In this document: piece by piece, positions 7,375 to 17,936 of the stretch
Numbering within the stretch: the stretch's first letter is position 1
Layout of the letters: every line of letters begins with the position of its first letter
From: CAVSWT01 sp963775245
Lineage (GTDB): Bacteria; Bacteroidota; Ignavibacteria; Ignavibacteriales; Ignavibacteriaceae
Reading direction: 5' to 3'
NCBI GenBank assembly: GCA_963775245.1
Contig: CAVZID010000026.1
Location: 1-64,000 of the forward strand
DNA length: 64,000 bases
The notes under the pieces: generated by a model
Seen by the model: only the letters and a program-made list of their open reading frames with translations
Database searches by the model: none
Told to the model about the DNA's origin: nothing
Made by a program: the position numbers and the translations under genes

Positions 7375-10300
7375 ATGAGTTTATCATCACTCAGCATAAG
7401 ACGCCCGGTATTGGCAATTGTAATGTCAATTGTAATTTTGGTTTTTGGAATTTTGGGTTATACATTTCTTGGAGTTCGCGAATACCCTTCGGTTGACCCG
7501 CCTATTATAACAGTAAGCACAAATTATGTCGGTGCTAATGCAGATGTTATTGAATCTCAAATTACTGAACCGCTTGAAGAATCTATAAATGGTATTGCAG
7601 GCATTCGCTCCCTAACTTCTACAAGCAGGGACGGAAGAAGCACAATAACCGTTGAATTTGATATTAATGTTGATCTTGAGACGGCAGCAAATGATGTTCG
7701 AGATAGGGTCTCGCGATCAATTAGTAATTTACCGCCGGATGTAGAATCTCCCATTGTATCTAAAGCAGATGCAGACGCTTCGCCGATTGTGTTTTTAAAT
7801 ATTCAAAGTGATACTAGAAATCTTCTGCAGCTTACAGAAATTGCAAACAATGTTTTTAAAGAAAGGCTTCAAACAATACCTGGTGTCAGCAATGTTCAAA
7901 TTTGGGGTGAAAAAAAATATGCCATGCGTTTGTGGATGGATCCCGCGAAACTTGCCGCTTATAACTTAACTCCGCTTGATGTTAAGAATGCGTTGAATAG
8001 AGAAAATGTTGAATTGCCAACCGGTTCAATTGAAGGGAATAATACTGAGCTTTCCATTCGTACAATCGGGCGATTGCAAACCGAAGATGAATTTAATAAC
8101 CTAATAATCTCTTCTGCAAATGGGAGTATAGTAAGATTCAAAGATATTGGGCGCGCAGAGTTAGATGCAGAAAATTTACGGACAGTTTTGAAAAGAGATG
8201 GTATCCCAATGGTTGGTGTAGTATTAGTTGCACAGCCTGGTGCAAATAATATTGCAATAACCGATGAATTTTATAAAAGAGTAGAACAAATAAAAAAAGA
8301 TTTACCTTCCGATATTAAAACAGGAATAGGTTTTGATGTTACCAGCTATATTAAAGAATCAATAGCGGAAGTTAAGCAGACAATCTTTTTAGCTTTTTCA
8401 TTGGTTGTTATAATTATATTTCTATTTCTGCGCGACTGGCGAACAACAATTATTCCTGTTATCGCAATCCCTATTTCACTCATTGGTGCATTCTTCATTA
8501 TGTATGCCGCAGACTTTTCAATAAATGTTTTAACATTACTTGGAATTGTGCTTGCAATTGGAATAGTGGTGGATGACGCTATTGTTGTATTGGAAAATAT
8601 TTACACTAAAATAGAAAACAAAATGTATCCCGCTGAAGCAGCTAAACGCGGTTCCGCTGAAATATTTTTTGCTGTTGTTTCAACTACAGTTGCGCTTGCC
8701 GCTGTGTTTTTGCCTGTAATATTTCTTCAAGGTCTCACCGGAAGGTTGTTTAGAGAATTCGGAATTGTGATAGCAGGTTCAGTTATTATTTCTGCTTTTG
8801 TTGCGCTTACACTTACTCCAATGCTTAGTTCAAAAATTTTGAAAAGAAGAGAAAAGCACAATTGGTTTTACAATAAAACAGAACCGTTTTTTGTAAAGAT
8901 GAATAATATCTATAAAAACTCTTTAGAAAAATTTCTCAAAGTCAGATGGGCTTCGTTGTTAGTAATGGTGGTTTCATTAATCGCAATAGTTATTTTCTTT
9001 AAATTAATCCCAACTGAATTGGCTCCATTGGAAGATAGAAGCCGATTATCACTTTCAGCCACAGCACCTGAAGGCGCCTCATTTGATTATATGAATAACT
9101 TTATGAACAATCTAATTCAAGTTTTGGATGATTCACTTGGTTCGGAAAAAGAAGCAATAATATCCGTAACATCTCCTGGATTTGGCGCATCAAGTTCGGT
9201 TAATTCAGGTTTTGGAGCAATAATATTAACTGACCCGGATAAAAGGAAAGAATCGCAGCAGCAAATAGCCGATGATGTTAACAGGGATATTTCACAATTA
9301 ACCGGTGCGCGTGTTTATGTTACACAGCCGCAAACCATAGGTGGAAGAAGAGGCGGACTGCCTGTTCAATATGTAATTCAAGCGCCTAATTTTGAAAAAC
9401 TTAGGGAAGTACTTCCAAAATTTTTAGATGCCGCAAGGGCAAATCCAACTTTCTCTATAGTCGATGTTAATTTAAAATTTAATAAGCCTGAATTAAAGCT
9501 TACCATAAATCGACAACGTGCAAGAGATATTGGTGTTTCAACAATGGATATTGCCCAAACAATACAGGCCGCATTTAGCGGACAGCGGTTCGGATATTTT
9601 ATTAAGGATGGAAAACAGTATCAAGTGATCGGACAATTCTCGCGAGATAAAAGAGATGCCCCAATCGATTTAAGATCTCTTTATGTAAAAAACAACCGGG
9701 GTGAATTAGTTCAGCTTGATAACGTTATCTCGTTAACTGAACAAAGTACTCCTCCGCAATTATACAGATTTAACAGGTATGTTTCTGCTACTGTTACTGC
9801 GGGTTTAGCACCAGGTAAAACAATTGGCGACGGCATAAAAGCAATGGATGATGTTGCTTCAAAAACTTTGGATGAATCATTTTCAACGGCGTTAGACGGT
9901 CCTTCAAAAGACTATGCTGAAAGTTCATCAAGCTTAGCATTTGCATTTTTACTTGCATTGGGATTAATTTATCTGGTTTTAGCTGCACAGTTCGAAAGTT
10001 TCAGAGATCCGTTTATAATTCTTTTGACGGTTCCATTAGCATTAGCCGGGGCATTATTTTCACTTTGGTTTTTCAATCAAACACTAAATATATTTAGTGA
10101 GATTGGTATTATTATGCTTATCGGCCTTGTAACTAAAAACGGAATTTTAATTGTTGAATTTGCCAATCAACGAAAAGCATTGGGAATGGATAGGCTGGAA
10201 GCAATTCAGTATGCTGCTGTGGCTAGGCTGCGTCCAATTTTAATGACAAGCTTATCCACTATTCTTGGAATACTTCCAATTGCGTTGGCATTGGGTGCAG

Positions 10301-10485
10301 GTTCTGAAAGCAGGGTGTCAATGGGTATTGCTGTAATAGGCGGTTTGATATTTTCAACCTTTTTAACATTGATGGTTATACCTGCAATCTACACTTATCT
10401 TTCAAGGAAAGAAGCAACTGTTTCAAATGTAACTGAACAGGAAATTCCTGTGGAAGAAAAAGAAATACAATTTGCAGGTAAATAA
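7375..10485 (+). CDS. RND multidrug efflux permease (AcrB/HAE1 family)
   Basis: Inner-membrane, proton-driven exporter of 1036 residues, the usual length for AcrB-type pumps. It begins SIRRPVLAIVMSIVILVFGI, has two large periplasmic loops and twelve TM helices. TM4 carries the proton-relay pair in GIVVDDAIVVLENI and TM10 the matching lysine in GLVTKNGILIVEFAN; GVREYPSVDPP near the N-terminus is also typical. Drugs or other hydrophobic compounds are the usual substrates of HAE1 members; the real substrate is not visible. Middle gene of the adaptor-pump-channel operon. Confidence 0.96.
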   Translation: MSLSSLSIRRPVLAIVMSIVILVFGILGYTFLGVREYPSVDPPIITVSTNYVGANADVIESQITEPLEESINGIAGIRSLTSTSRDGRSTITVEFDINVDLETAANDVRDRVSRSISNLPPDVESPIVSKADADASPIVFLNIQSDTRNLLQLTEIANNVFKERLQTIPGVSNVQIWGEKKYAMRLWMDPAKLAAYNLTPLDVKNALNRENVELPTGSIEGNNTELSIRTIGRLQTEDEFNNLIISSANGSIVRFKDIGRAELDAENLRTVLKRDGIPMVGVVLVAQPGANNIAITDEFYKRVEQIKKDLPSDIKTGIGFDVTSYIKESIAEVKQTIFLAFSLVVIIIFLFLRDWRTTIIPVIAIPISLIGAFFIMYAADFSINVLTLLGIVLAIGIVVDDAIVVLENIYTKIENKMYPAEAAKRGSAEIFFAVVSTTVALAAVFLPVIFLQGLTGRLFREFGIVIAGSVIISAFVALTLTPMLSSKILKRREKHNWFYNKTEPFFVKMNNIYKNSLEKFLKVRWASLLVMVVSLIAIVIFFKLIPTELAPLEDRSRLSLSATAPEGASFDYMNNFMNNLIQVLDDSLGSEKEAIISVTSPGFGASSSVNSGFGAIILTDPDKRKESQQQIADDVNRDISQLTGARVYVTQPQTIGGRRGGLPVQYVIQAPNFEKLREVLPKFLDAARANPTFSIVDVNLKFNKPELKLTINRQRARDIGVSTMDIAQTIQAAFSGQRFGYFIKDGKQYQVIGQFSRDKRDAPIDLRSLYVKNNRGELVQLDNVISLTEQSTPPQLYRFNRYVSATVTAGLAPGKTIGDGIKAMDDVASKTLDESFSTALDGPSKDYAESSSSLAFAFLLALGLIYLVLAAQFESFRDPFIILLTVPLALAGALFSLWFFNQTLNIFSEIGIIMLIGLVTKNGILIVEFANQRKALGMDRLEAIQYAAVARLRPILMTSLSTILGILPIALALGAGSESRVSMGIAVIGGLIFSTFLTLMVIPAIYTYLSRKEATVSNVTEQEIPVEEKEIQFAGK

Positions 10486-10567
10486 TATTTTAATAATCAA
10501 TTGGCGGTTACAAAAACCTTTCAGCTCATTTTGTCCGGCTGCTGCCGGATTAATTATTGAAAAAAAG

Positions 10568-11890
10568 ATGGCATACAAAACAAAACTTTTATTCCCTTCA
10601 TTAATTTTATCTTTAATTATTACTTCAAATATTTTTTCGCAAAAGCTGCTGACAATTGACGATGCTATTAAAACAGCGTTAGTAAATAATTATTCAATTA
10701 ATATTGCAAAGAATGAAAAGGAAATAACTGATAATAATTTTTCTGCTGGAAATGCCGGGTTTTTACCTTCACTTGATGCAGATGGTTCATTTACAAAAAC
10801 AACAAATAATACTAAACAAAATTATTTAAACGGGACAGTTGTTGATAGGACTGGTGCCAAATCAACTAACTATACCGCGGGTATTGGATTGAACTGGACA
10901 ATTTTTGACGGCCTTAAAATGTTTGCTAACTTCGACCGTTTAAAAGAATTAAAAAAAGTTGGTGAAATTAATTTAAAGTCGGAAGTAGAAAATAATATTT
11001 CAAAAATTATTTCAACATATTACGATATTGTCCGCGAACAGCAAGTGCTTAAAGTATTGAATCAAAGCATTAAAATTTCTGAAGAAAGATTAAGGATTGC
11101 CCAGGATAAAAAACAGCTTGGCTCAGCATCAAAGTTTGATTTGCTTCAAGCACAAGTGGATTTGAATGAAGATAAATCTTCTTTGCTAACAGAAGAGTTA
11201 AAATTAAAGCAGGCAAAAATTTTATTGAATCAATTAATTGGTGAAGATGTAAATGCAGATTACAATGTAGCAGATACGATTTTGATAAATGAAAATCTAT
11301 CATTGGATGAATTAAAACCTTTGACAAATGAACACAACAGCGATTTAATTATTGCCAGGCAAAATAAAAATATTTCCGACTCAGAATTAAAATTAGCCCG
11401 CTCGGATTTATTCCCGGTAATCAGTTTAAACGCCGGATATAATTTTTCAAAATCAACTTCAGAAGCCGGGTTTGTTCAAAGTAATAAAAGCTTCGGGTTT
11501 TATTATGGAGCTACAGCGACATTAAATCTATTTAACGGATTAAATACAAGAACTGCTATTGAGAATGCACAGATCTCTCAGAAAATTAATGAATTAAATT
11601 TTAATCAGGTCCAAAACAAAGTTGATGCCCAGCTTTCCAATTCCTTTGAACAATATAAAAACAGTATAAAGCTGGTAACTCTTGAATCGGAAAATTATAA
11701 AGTCGCTGAAGAAAATGTTGATATCGGATTGGAAAGATTAAAGCTTGGAAGTACAACTCCATTAGAATTTAGAGAAACACAAAGACAATTAATAAATGCT
11801 AAAAGCAGGTTAGTTGCTGCTCAATACGAGGCTAAAAATGCTGAAACAGAATTATTAAGAATCAGTGGACAGCTTATTAAGGATTATTAG
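10568..11890 (+). CDS. TolC-family outer membrane efflux channel
   Basis: Outer-membrane factor of the RND system, 440 residues. A signal peptide (MAYKTKLLFPSLILSLIITSNIFS) precedes LTIDDAIKTALVNNYSI, the usual opening of TolC-like proteins. Two similar halves of long alpha helices (for example SASKFDLLQAQVDL and STTPLEFRETQRQLI) are the duplicated OEP domains. The open frame reaches back to 10472 inside the pump gene, but the signal peptide fixes the start at ATG 10568. Two palindromic hairpins follow the stop, the first able to act as a terminator. Confidence 0.93.
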   Translation: MAYKTKLLFPSLILSLIITSNIFSQKLLTIDDAIKTALVNNYSINIAKNEKEITDNNFSAGNAGFLPSLDADGSFTKTTNNTKQNYLNGTVVDRTGAKSTNYTAGIGLNWTIFDGLKMFANFDRLKELKKVGEINLKSEVENNISKIISTYYDIVREQQVLKVLNQSIKISEERLRIAQDKKQLGSASKFDLLQAQVDLNEDKSSLLTEELKLKQAKILLNQLIGEDVNADYNVADTILINENLSLDELKPLTNEHNSDLIIARQNKNISDSELKLARSDLFPVISLNAGYNFSKSTSEAGFVQSNKSFGFYYGATATLNLFNGLNTRTAIENAQISQKINELNFNQVQNKVDAQLSNSFEQYKNSIKLVTLESENYKVAEENVDIGLERLKLGSTTPLEFRETQRQLINAKSRLVAAQYEAKNAETELLRISGQLIKDY

Positions 11891-11922
11891 AGTTATATTT
11901 AATTTAAATTAAACATTGTTTA

Positions 11923-11953
11923 TAAACCCGGTTTCTTTGAGAAACCGGGTTTA
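11923..11953. repeat. Palindromic hairpin, AAACCCRGTTTCT family (copy 2)
   Basis: Perfect 14-bp arms at 11923-11936 and 11940-11953 with loop TTG, 33 bases after the TolC-like stop and followed by TTTTG. Plausible terminator for the efflux operon as well as a repeat copy. Confidence 0.75.
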
Positions 11954-11985
11954 TTTTGTGCAAAGATCAAATAATGTTTTAACAA

Positions 11986-12016
11986 TAAACCCAATTTCTT
12001 TAGGAAATTGGGTTTA
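11986..12016. repeat. Palindromic hairpin, AAACCCRGTTTCT family (copy 3)
   Basis: Arms of 13 bp at 11986-11998 and 12004-12016 with loop TTTAG, followed by TTTT. Compared with copy 2 both arms changed from CCGG to CAAT type in a compensating way, which keeps the hairpin. The rest of the gap up to 12161 shows only AAAGGA, a good ribosome binding site for the next gene. Confidence 0.75.
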
Positions 12017-12161
12017 TTTTGATCATCATATTAAAAATAAATTTGATCTTATTAACTTGTAATAGTAAAAGTGATTAACCAAAAGAAATCATAATCCCCT
12101 CAAGTTTCTTACCTCAAAAAATATTAAATTAAAATCCAAAATTTTAAAGGAATTCACATCT

Positions 12162-13430
12162 ATGCAGCTTTGCATTTTTGAGGATATTTATCACGACAGG
12201 CTCGAACCATTGATCTATTCCCGGCCGACTTATGATCTTGTTTGCGGGATTAATAGTTTGAGAAAAAAAATTCTCAGGGCTTATCCTGACGTTAAATACT
12301 CATTACACTGCAGGCCATATTTAGAGCATTTTGTTCAAATTAAAAATCCAGGGCATGATGTTAATGTTGTTAATGATGAAAAATGTCTTTTTGTAAACGG
12401 AAGAATTTTAGCTCCTCCCAACATGGCTAAAATAATTCCTTTAACCGGTAAAGATACTCTCTATGTAAATAATGAAACTATAATTGCGGCAAGAGTATCG
12501 GGCAAGAAATTTAAAGAGATTCAATCTAACTTAAATGATCTTTTGAGTGAATCTAATTTTGACGGTCTTCCCAAAGAACAGGTTGATATTAAAAGCATTG
12601 ATTATATTTGGAATATTACTCATTATAATGCATCCGAGCTTAGAAGCGATTATGAACAGTTGATGATTTCAAAAAAGATTAATAATAAGAATAATATTCT
12701 TGGCAATGTTTACGATGGAGTTAACCTTGTTGAAAGGGATAATATATTTATTGATGAAGAAGCAGTTATAAAACCGGGAGCTGTAATCGATGGTTCTGCT
12801 GGCCCGGTTTATATTGATAAGAAATCAAAAATATTTTCAAACTCTGTGATTGAAGGAGCAGTTTATGTCGGTGAAGGAACGCAGATAAAAAGCTGCGCAC
12901 GAATATATGAGAATGTAAGTATTGGCCAAATTTGTAAGGTTGGGGGCGAAGTTGAAGATACAATTTTCCTTCCTTATTCAAACAAGCAGCACAGCGGATT
13001 TTTAGGACATGCATATCTCGGCAGTTGGGTTAATATAGGTGCTGATACAAATTGCAGTGATTTAAAAAATAATTACGGTCATATTAAAGTTTACGTGAAT
13101 GGAGAAATTGTTGACAGCGGTACTCAATTTCTTGGTGTTATAATGGGCGATCATACTAAGACTGCCATCAACACAATGTTTAATACAGGTACTATTGTTG
13201 GTGTGTCATGCAATATTTTTGGTGCCGGGTTTCCTCCTAAATATATTCCTTCATTTTCATGGGGAGGAAGTGATGCAGTTACTACTTACGACATTGATAA
13301 AAGTATAGAAACCGGCAAAAGGGTTATGGCAAGAAGAAAAAAGGAAATGTCGGATGCAGAAGAAAAGCTGTTTAGAAAAATTTTCGATTTAACTAAAAAA
13401 GAAAGGCGAAAGAGAGGTTATCCGTATTAA
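12162..13430 (+). CDS. Alternative GlmU-like sugar-phosphate nucleotidyltransferase/acetyltransferase
   Basis: Probable bifunctional enzyme of UDP-GlcNAc synthesis, in the form found in Bacteroidetes in place of classical GlmU. The 422-residue protein opens with CIFEDIYHDRLEPLIYSRPTYDLVCG, the diverged nucleotidyltransferase domain of this family. From about residue 185 it has hexapeptide repeats of a left-handed beta helix (IKPGAVIDGSAGPVYIDK, then VGEGTQIKSCARIYENVSIG), and the later HSGFLGHAYLGSWVNIGA segment of acyltransferases. A strong AAAGGA site precedes ATG 12162. The stop overlaps the rsmB start by one base. The precise sugar is inferred from the family. Confidence 0.8.
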   Translation: MQLCIFEDIYHDRLEPLIYSRPTYDLVCGINSLRKKILRAYPDVKYSLHCRPYLEHFVQIKNPGHDVNVVNDEKCLFVNGRILAPPNMAKIIPLTGKDTLYVNNETIIAARVSGKKFKEIQSNLNDLLSESNFDGLPKEQVDIKSIDYIWNITHYNASELRSDYEQLMISKKINNKNNILGNVYDGVNLVERDNIFIDEEAVIKPGAVIDGSAGPVYIDKKSKIFSNSVIEGAVYVGEGTQIKSCARIYENVSIGQICKVGGEVEDTIFLPYSNKQHSGFLGHAYLGSWVNIGADTNCSDLKNNYGHIKVYVNGEIVDSGTQFLGVIMGDHTKTAINTMFNTGTIVGVSCNIFGAGFPPKYIPSFSWGGSDAVTTYDIDKSIETGKRVMARRKKEMSDAEEKLFRKIFDLTKKERRKRGYPY

Positions 13431-14818
13431 TGTCCACTCAATTTGATGAGCATAAAGTAAGAGATTTATATGAAGGGGTTAGAGGTTTAGCTGTTAAAAT
13501 CTTGAATAGAGTTGAAAGATCCGATGCTTACCTTGAAAAATTACTAGATAATGAGATGCGAAATAGTGAGCTAAGCGGAGCTGATAAAGCTTTACTATAC
13601 GAAATAGTTCATGGGGTTATTAGATGGATGGGTCGGCTTGACTGGGTATTGAATGGTTTTTATAAAGGCCAGTTTGGTAAAGCTATTCCGAATTTAAAGA
13701 ATGGTTTAAGAGTTGCACTCTATCAGATTTTATTTTTGGATAGAGTTCCTGATCATGCTTCAGTTAATGAAGCAGTTGAATTTGTTAAAAGGCTTCAAGG
13801 GCAAAAACCCGCTGACTTAACTAATGCTATTTTAAGAAACATAATTAGAAGCAAAAATGGAATTCGGTATCCCGATCCTGAAGAAGATTTGATTGGATAT
13901 CTTACTGCTTATTATTCTCATCCTTCATGGATGGTAAAAAGATATCTTTCAAGGTTTGGAAGAGAGGAAACCGAAAAATTATTAAACGCCAATAATGAAA
14001 AGCCGTATTTAACTTTAAAGGTTAATACTTTAAAAACTAATCCCGAAGAATTTAAAAAATTATTAAACTCGGTTAATTTAAAATATTCACAGGGAAAATA
14101 TTTACCTGAATTTTTTAAGCTGCAAAATTTAACCAACATTACTGCCTGGGAATATTACGGGCAGGGTTTTTTTAATATCCAGGATGAGAGCGCTGGTTTA
14201 GCATGCAGATTTTTAAATGCCCAGCCAGGATACAAAGTATTGGATTTATGTGCTGCACCCGGAGGTAAGTCCGTGTATTTAGCCGGGCTTATGCATGATG
14301 AGGGTTTAATATTTTCTGTTGATAAATATGAAAGCCGTCAGAAACTTTTTGAAAAGAATATTAAAAGATTAGGATTTAAATCTATAAAGACTTTTACAGC
14401 GGATGCTTTGGAATTATCTCCTGATCATCCGAATTTTAGGCCGGCGAGTTATGACAGGGTGCTGGCTGATGTGCCGTGTTCCGGAACAGGCACACTTTCA
14501 AAAAAGCCGGACATAAAATGGAAAAAAGATATGCTTGATATCAGAAGAATGAATGAGCTTCAATATAACTTACTCGTAAAAGCATCGAGCCTGGTAAAAA
14601 AAGATGGAATAGTTGTTTACAGTACATGCTCAATAGAGCCGGAAGAAAATTTTGAAATCGTGAAAAGGTTTTTAAATGATAACCCTCATTTTGTTTTGAA
14701 AAATGCTGCTGAGGAATTTCCAAAAGAAATTGTTGATGATAACGGATGTATCCAAACTTTGCCTCATGTTCATCAAATGGATGGAGCTTTTGCGGCAAAG
14801 CTGGTTAGAATTGAATAA
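13430..14818 (+). CDS. rsmB: 16S rRNA (cytosine-967-C5)-methyltransferase RsmB
   Basis: rRNA m5C methyltransferase of 462 residues. The N-terminal 140 residues are a NusB-like RNA-binding domain (SGADKALLYEIVHGVIRW, HASVNEAVEFVK). The catalytic domain has the SAM-binding motif DLCAAPGGKS, the PCSGTG motif of the cysteine that aids release, and the nucleophile in YSTCSIEPEEN. The ATG overlaps the TAA of the GlmU-like gene by one base, so translation is probably coupled. Confidence 0.94.
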   Translation: MSTQFDEHKVRDLYEGVRGLAVKILNRVERSDAYLEKLLDNEMRNSELSGADKALLYEIVHGVIRWMGRLDWVLNGFYKGQFGKAIPNLKNGLRVALYQILFLDRVPDHASVNEAVEFVKRLQGQKPADLTNAILRNIIRSKNGIRYPDPEEDLIGYLTAYYSHPSWMVKRYLSRFGREETEKLLNANNEKPYLTLKVNTLKTNPEEFKKLLNSVNLKYSQGKYLPEFFKLQNLTNITAWEYYGQGFFNIQDESAGLACRFLNAQPGYKVLDLCAAPGGKSVYLAGLMHDEGLIFSVDKYESRQKLFEKNIKRLGFKSIKTFTADALELSPDHPNFRPASYDRVLADVPCSGTGTLSKKPDIKWKKDMLDIRRMNELQYNLLVKASSLVKKDGIVVYSTCSIEPEENFEIVKRFLNDNPHFVLKNAAEEFPKEIVDDNGCIQTLPHVHQMDGAFAAKLVRIE

Positions 14819-14941
14819 AATTATTTATGTTTCAGTTCCCTGCATAATGATAAATTCTGCATAGGGTTTTGAATTTTGATTTTTTACTTTTGACTTTTTA
14901 TTATTTTCCTAAACACATTTAAAAAATAAAAATACTGAGTT

Positions 14942-15889
14942 ATGTTTGATAAATTTGCAGAAGAGTTAAAAGCGGCGAGAGAGAAATGCGGTTTAACAAT
15001 TCAGCAAGTTGCTGCTAAATCCCGCATTGATATAAAATTTTTAGAAGCAATGGAAATAGGAGATTTTTCATTCCTTCCAGAAATTTATGTAAAAGCCTTT
15101 GTAAAGGACTTCGCTAAAATAGTCGGCCTTGATCCGGAAATCACCCTAAAAAAGTATAATGCTGCAAGGCATGGGGAAGTATATTCTGAAGAAAAGGAAA
15201 AAAATAATATTGTACCGGAAACTCCAATTATAAAAAATGAACCGGAACAAAATCCTGCGGTTGAACAACCTCCAGTTGAAAAACCACAGCCAACGTCAGC
15301 TACCAATTCTACTACTTCGTTTGACAGCACTTTTGAGGTTAATCAATCAGCAAAAAAATCTACCGGTGGTTCTAAAAATAATTTATTGTTGGGAGTACTA
15401 GCTGTATCAATTCTGATATTAGCGGCTCTTGTTTATCTAATCTTTTTTAACAAGTCCGATGAAATAATTGTAAATGACAAACCTGCTAAAGAAGAAGTTC
15501 AAAATGATAGTCCAAATAAGCAAAGATATGTTGAAGTAAAACCCCGTCCTTTAGAAACTATCAAAACAGATTCAATTATTAGTAATACAAAAAATACAAT
15601 TCTTTCGGCAGACAGCTTATTACTTAACATAAAAGCTTCCGACACTTCATGGGTAAGGATTGTAATTGACGATACACTTGAAGAAGAATTTATTTTATTT
15701 CCTCAATCGCAAAAGAATATTAGTGCCGGTAAAAATTATAAAATTGCTTTTGGCAGGGCTAAATCCATAGAACTTAAAATAAATGAGAAACCCTTAAAGT
15801 TTAATCCAAGGACGGGAGTCTCTTATGTTTTAATTGATAAAAAAGGACTCCAATATTTAACAAGATCAGAGTTTATGGGTAGTAATTAA
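14942..15889 (+). CDS. RodZ-like HTH membrane protein
   Basis: A 315-residue protein with the RodZ layout: N-terminal Cro/HTH_25 domain (residues 1-70, LKAAREKCGLTIQQVAAKSRIDIKFLEAME), a Pro/Glu-rich linker, one TM helix (about 138-160, NLLLGVLAVSILILAALVYLIFF) and a C-terminal DUF4115-like beta domain (ASDTSWVRIVIDD, KIAFGRAKSIELKIN). RodZ links MreB to the cell-wall elongation machinery. Two bases separate its stop from ligA, so they likely share a transcript. Member of the RodZ-like family with good support; role as the true RodZ is inferred. Confidence 0.8.
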   Translation: MFDKFAEELKAAREKCGLTIQQVAAKSRIDIKFLEAMEIGDFSFLPEIYVKAFVKDFAKIVGLDPEITLKKYNAARHGEVYSEEKEKNNIVPETPIIKNEPEQNPAVEQPPVEKPQPTSATNSTTSFDSTFEVNQSAKKSTGGSKNNLLLGVLAVSILILAALVYLIFFNKSDEIIVNDKPAKEEVQNDSPNKQRYVEVKPRPLETIKTDSIISNTKNTILSADSLLLNIKASDTSWVRIVIDDTLEEEFILFPQSQKNISAGKNYKIAFGRAKSIELKINEKPLKFNPRTGVSYVLIDKKGLQYLTRSEFMGSN

Positions 15890-15890
15890 A

Positions 15891-17936
15891 ATGCCGTCAA
15901 AAGTTGAAAAAAGAATTGAAGGGCTGCGCCATCAGATAAATGAACATGATTATAATTATTATGTTCTTGCCGAACCTACCGTAAGCGATAAGGAATATGA
16001 TGATATTGTTAAAGAGCTTGAAAAACTTGAAGCTGAAAATCCCGAACTAATTACTCCTGATTCTCCTACACAGAGAGTTGGTAAAGATCTTACAAAAGAT
16101 TTTAATGCTGTTACACATAAAATTCCGATGTTAAGTCTTGCGAATACATATAATGAAGATGAGCTTTTTGATTTTAATAGAAGAGTTCATGAAGGTTTGC
16201 CGGATGAAGAAAAAATTGAATATTCAGTTGAATTAAAAATTGACGGTGCTTCAGTAAGTCTTCATTATGTTAATGGTTCATTACAAACAGCGGCAACTCG
16301 CGGTGATGGTTTTGTCGGTGAAGAAATAACAACGAATGTAAAAACTATTCGTGCCGTACCTTTAAAGTTGAAGAATTATAAAGATTTCAAATATGATTTA
16401 AAAGATATCGAAGTTCGCGGTGAAATCTTCATGAACATTGATGAGTTTCTAAAGCTGAATAAAGAACGCGAAGAAAAAGGTGAAAAGCTTTTTGCAAATC
16501 CGCGTAACTCTTCCGCCGGAACTTTGAAAATGCAAGACCCTAAAATTGTTGCAAAGCGTCCGCTCAATATTTTTGTTTACACTCTCGTAAGCCCTGATCA
16601 AGAATTGGAATCCCAGTTGGATAATTTGCAGATACTTAAAAAGCTTGGCTTTAAAGTAAACCCTGAAACAAAACTTTGTAAGAATATAAAAGAAGCGCTT
16701 GAAATTTGTCATAAGATGGAAGAAAAAAGAGATGAGCTTGAATATGAAATTGATGGTGCGGTAATAAAAGTTAATTCCATCCGTCAGCAAAACATTTTAG
16801 GCAACATTGCAAAATCTCCACGCTGGGCAGTTGCATTTAAATTTAAAGCTAAACAGGCATTCACTAAAGTAAATAAAATTACTTGGCAGGTTGGAAGAAC
16901 GGGGACGCTTACGCCTGTTGCTGAATTAGAGCCTGTGTTTCTTTCCGGTTCAACTATAAGTCGTGCAACGCTTCATAACTATGACGAAATTATGCGTAAG
17001 GATATTAGAGAAGGCGATAAAGTAATAATTGAAAAAGGGGGCGATGTTATTCCAAAAGTAGTTTCTGTTGTTCTGAATGAGAGAAGCAAAAACAGTAAAA
17101 AAGTAAAGCCGCCGGAAAAGTGCCCTGTATGCGGGACAAAATTATTTAAGCCTGAAGGCGAAGTTGCTTACTACTGCGAGAACACTCAGTGCCCTGCACA
17201 AATTAAAGGAAGGCTTGCTCACTTTGCGGCAAGAGGTGCTATGGATATTGAAGGATTGGGTGAAGCGCTAATTAATCTTTTTGTTGATAATAAATTTTTA
17301 ACTACTTATGATGATATTTATGATTTAAAAAATAAAAGAGATGAGCTAATTGCAATTGAAAGGCTTGGTGAGAAAAGTGTTGATAATCTTCTTACATCAA
17401 TTGAAGAAAGTAAATCAAAACCATTTGCAAAAGTATTGTTTGCTTTAGGTATAAGATATGTGGGTTCAGGTGCAGCTAATAAATTGGCAGCAGATTTTTC
17501 CTCAATAGATGAAATGATGAATGCTACTGAAGAAAGAATTACTTCAATTCATGAAATCGGGCCGAGCATAGCTAAAAGCATAATAAACTTTTTTGAAAAG
17601 GATTCCAATAAAAAAATAATTGAGAGATTAAAAAAATACGGGTTAAATTTAACAGGCAATAAAAGTTCAATCTCACAGGAGAAAAAACAGGATACTGCTT
17701 TTTCAGGTAAAATTTTTGTTTTAACAGGAACTCTTTCTAAGTTTACAAGGGAAGAAGCTTCCGATAAAATAATTGGATTCGGTGGAAAGGTTACTTCAAG
17801 TGTCAGTAAAAATACCGACTTTGTACTTGCTGGTGAAAGTGCCGGGTCCAAATTGGAAAAAGCTAGATCTCTTAACGTAAGTATTTTAAATGAAGATGAA
17901 TTTTTAAATCTTCTCAGCAAGCTGAAAAATGATTAA
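15891..17936 (+). CDS. ligA: NAD+-dependent DNA ligase LigA
   Basis: Essential replicative ligase, 681 residues, full length. Domain Ia (YNYYVLAEPTVSDKEYD) binds NMN; the adenylation lysine is Lys116 in VELKIDGAS; then OB fold, a four-cysteine zinc finger (CPVCG...CENTQC), helix-hairpin-helix repeats (IERLGEKSVDNL, IHEIGPSIAKSI) and a C-terminal BRCT domain (FSGKIFVLTGTLSKFTREEA). The stop overlaps the next gene by eight bases. Confidence 0.97.
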   Translation: MPSKVEKRIEGLRHQINEHDYNYYVLAEPTVSDKEYDDIVKELEKLEAENPELITPDSPTQRVGKDLTKDFNAVTHKIPMLSLANTYNEDELFDFNRRVHEGLPDEEKIEYSVELKIDGASVSLHYVNGSLQTAATRGDGFVGEEITTNVKTIRAVPLKLKNYKDFKYDLKDIEVRGEIFMNIDEFLKLNKEREEKGEKLFANPRNSSAGTLKMQDPKIVAKRPLNIFVYTLVSPDQELESQLDNLQILKKLGFKVNPETKLCKNIKEALEICHKMEEKRDELEYEIDGAVIKVNSIRQQNILGNIAKSPRWAVAFKFKAKQAFTKVNKITWQVGRTGTLTPVAELEPVFLSGSTISRATLHNYDEIMRKDIREGDKVIIEKGGDVIPKVVSVVLNERSKNSKKVKPPEKCPVCGTKLFKPEGEVAYYCENTQCPAQIKGRLAHFAARGAMDIEGLGEALINLFVDNKFLTTYDDIYDLKNKRDELIAIERLGEKSVDNLLTSIEESKSKPFAKVLFALGIRYVGSGAANKLAADFSSIDEMMNATEERITSIHEIGPSIAKSIINFFEKDSNKKIIERLKKYGLNLTGNKSSISQEKKQDTAFSGKIFVLTGTLSKFTREEASDKIIGFGGKVTSSVSKNTDFVLAGESAGSKLEKARSLNVSILNEDEFLNLLSKLKND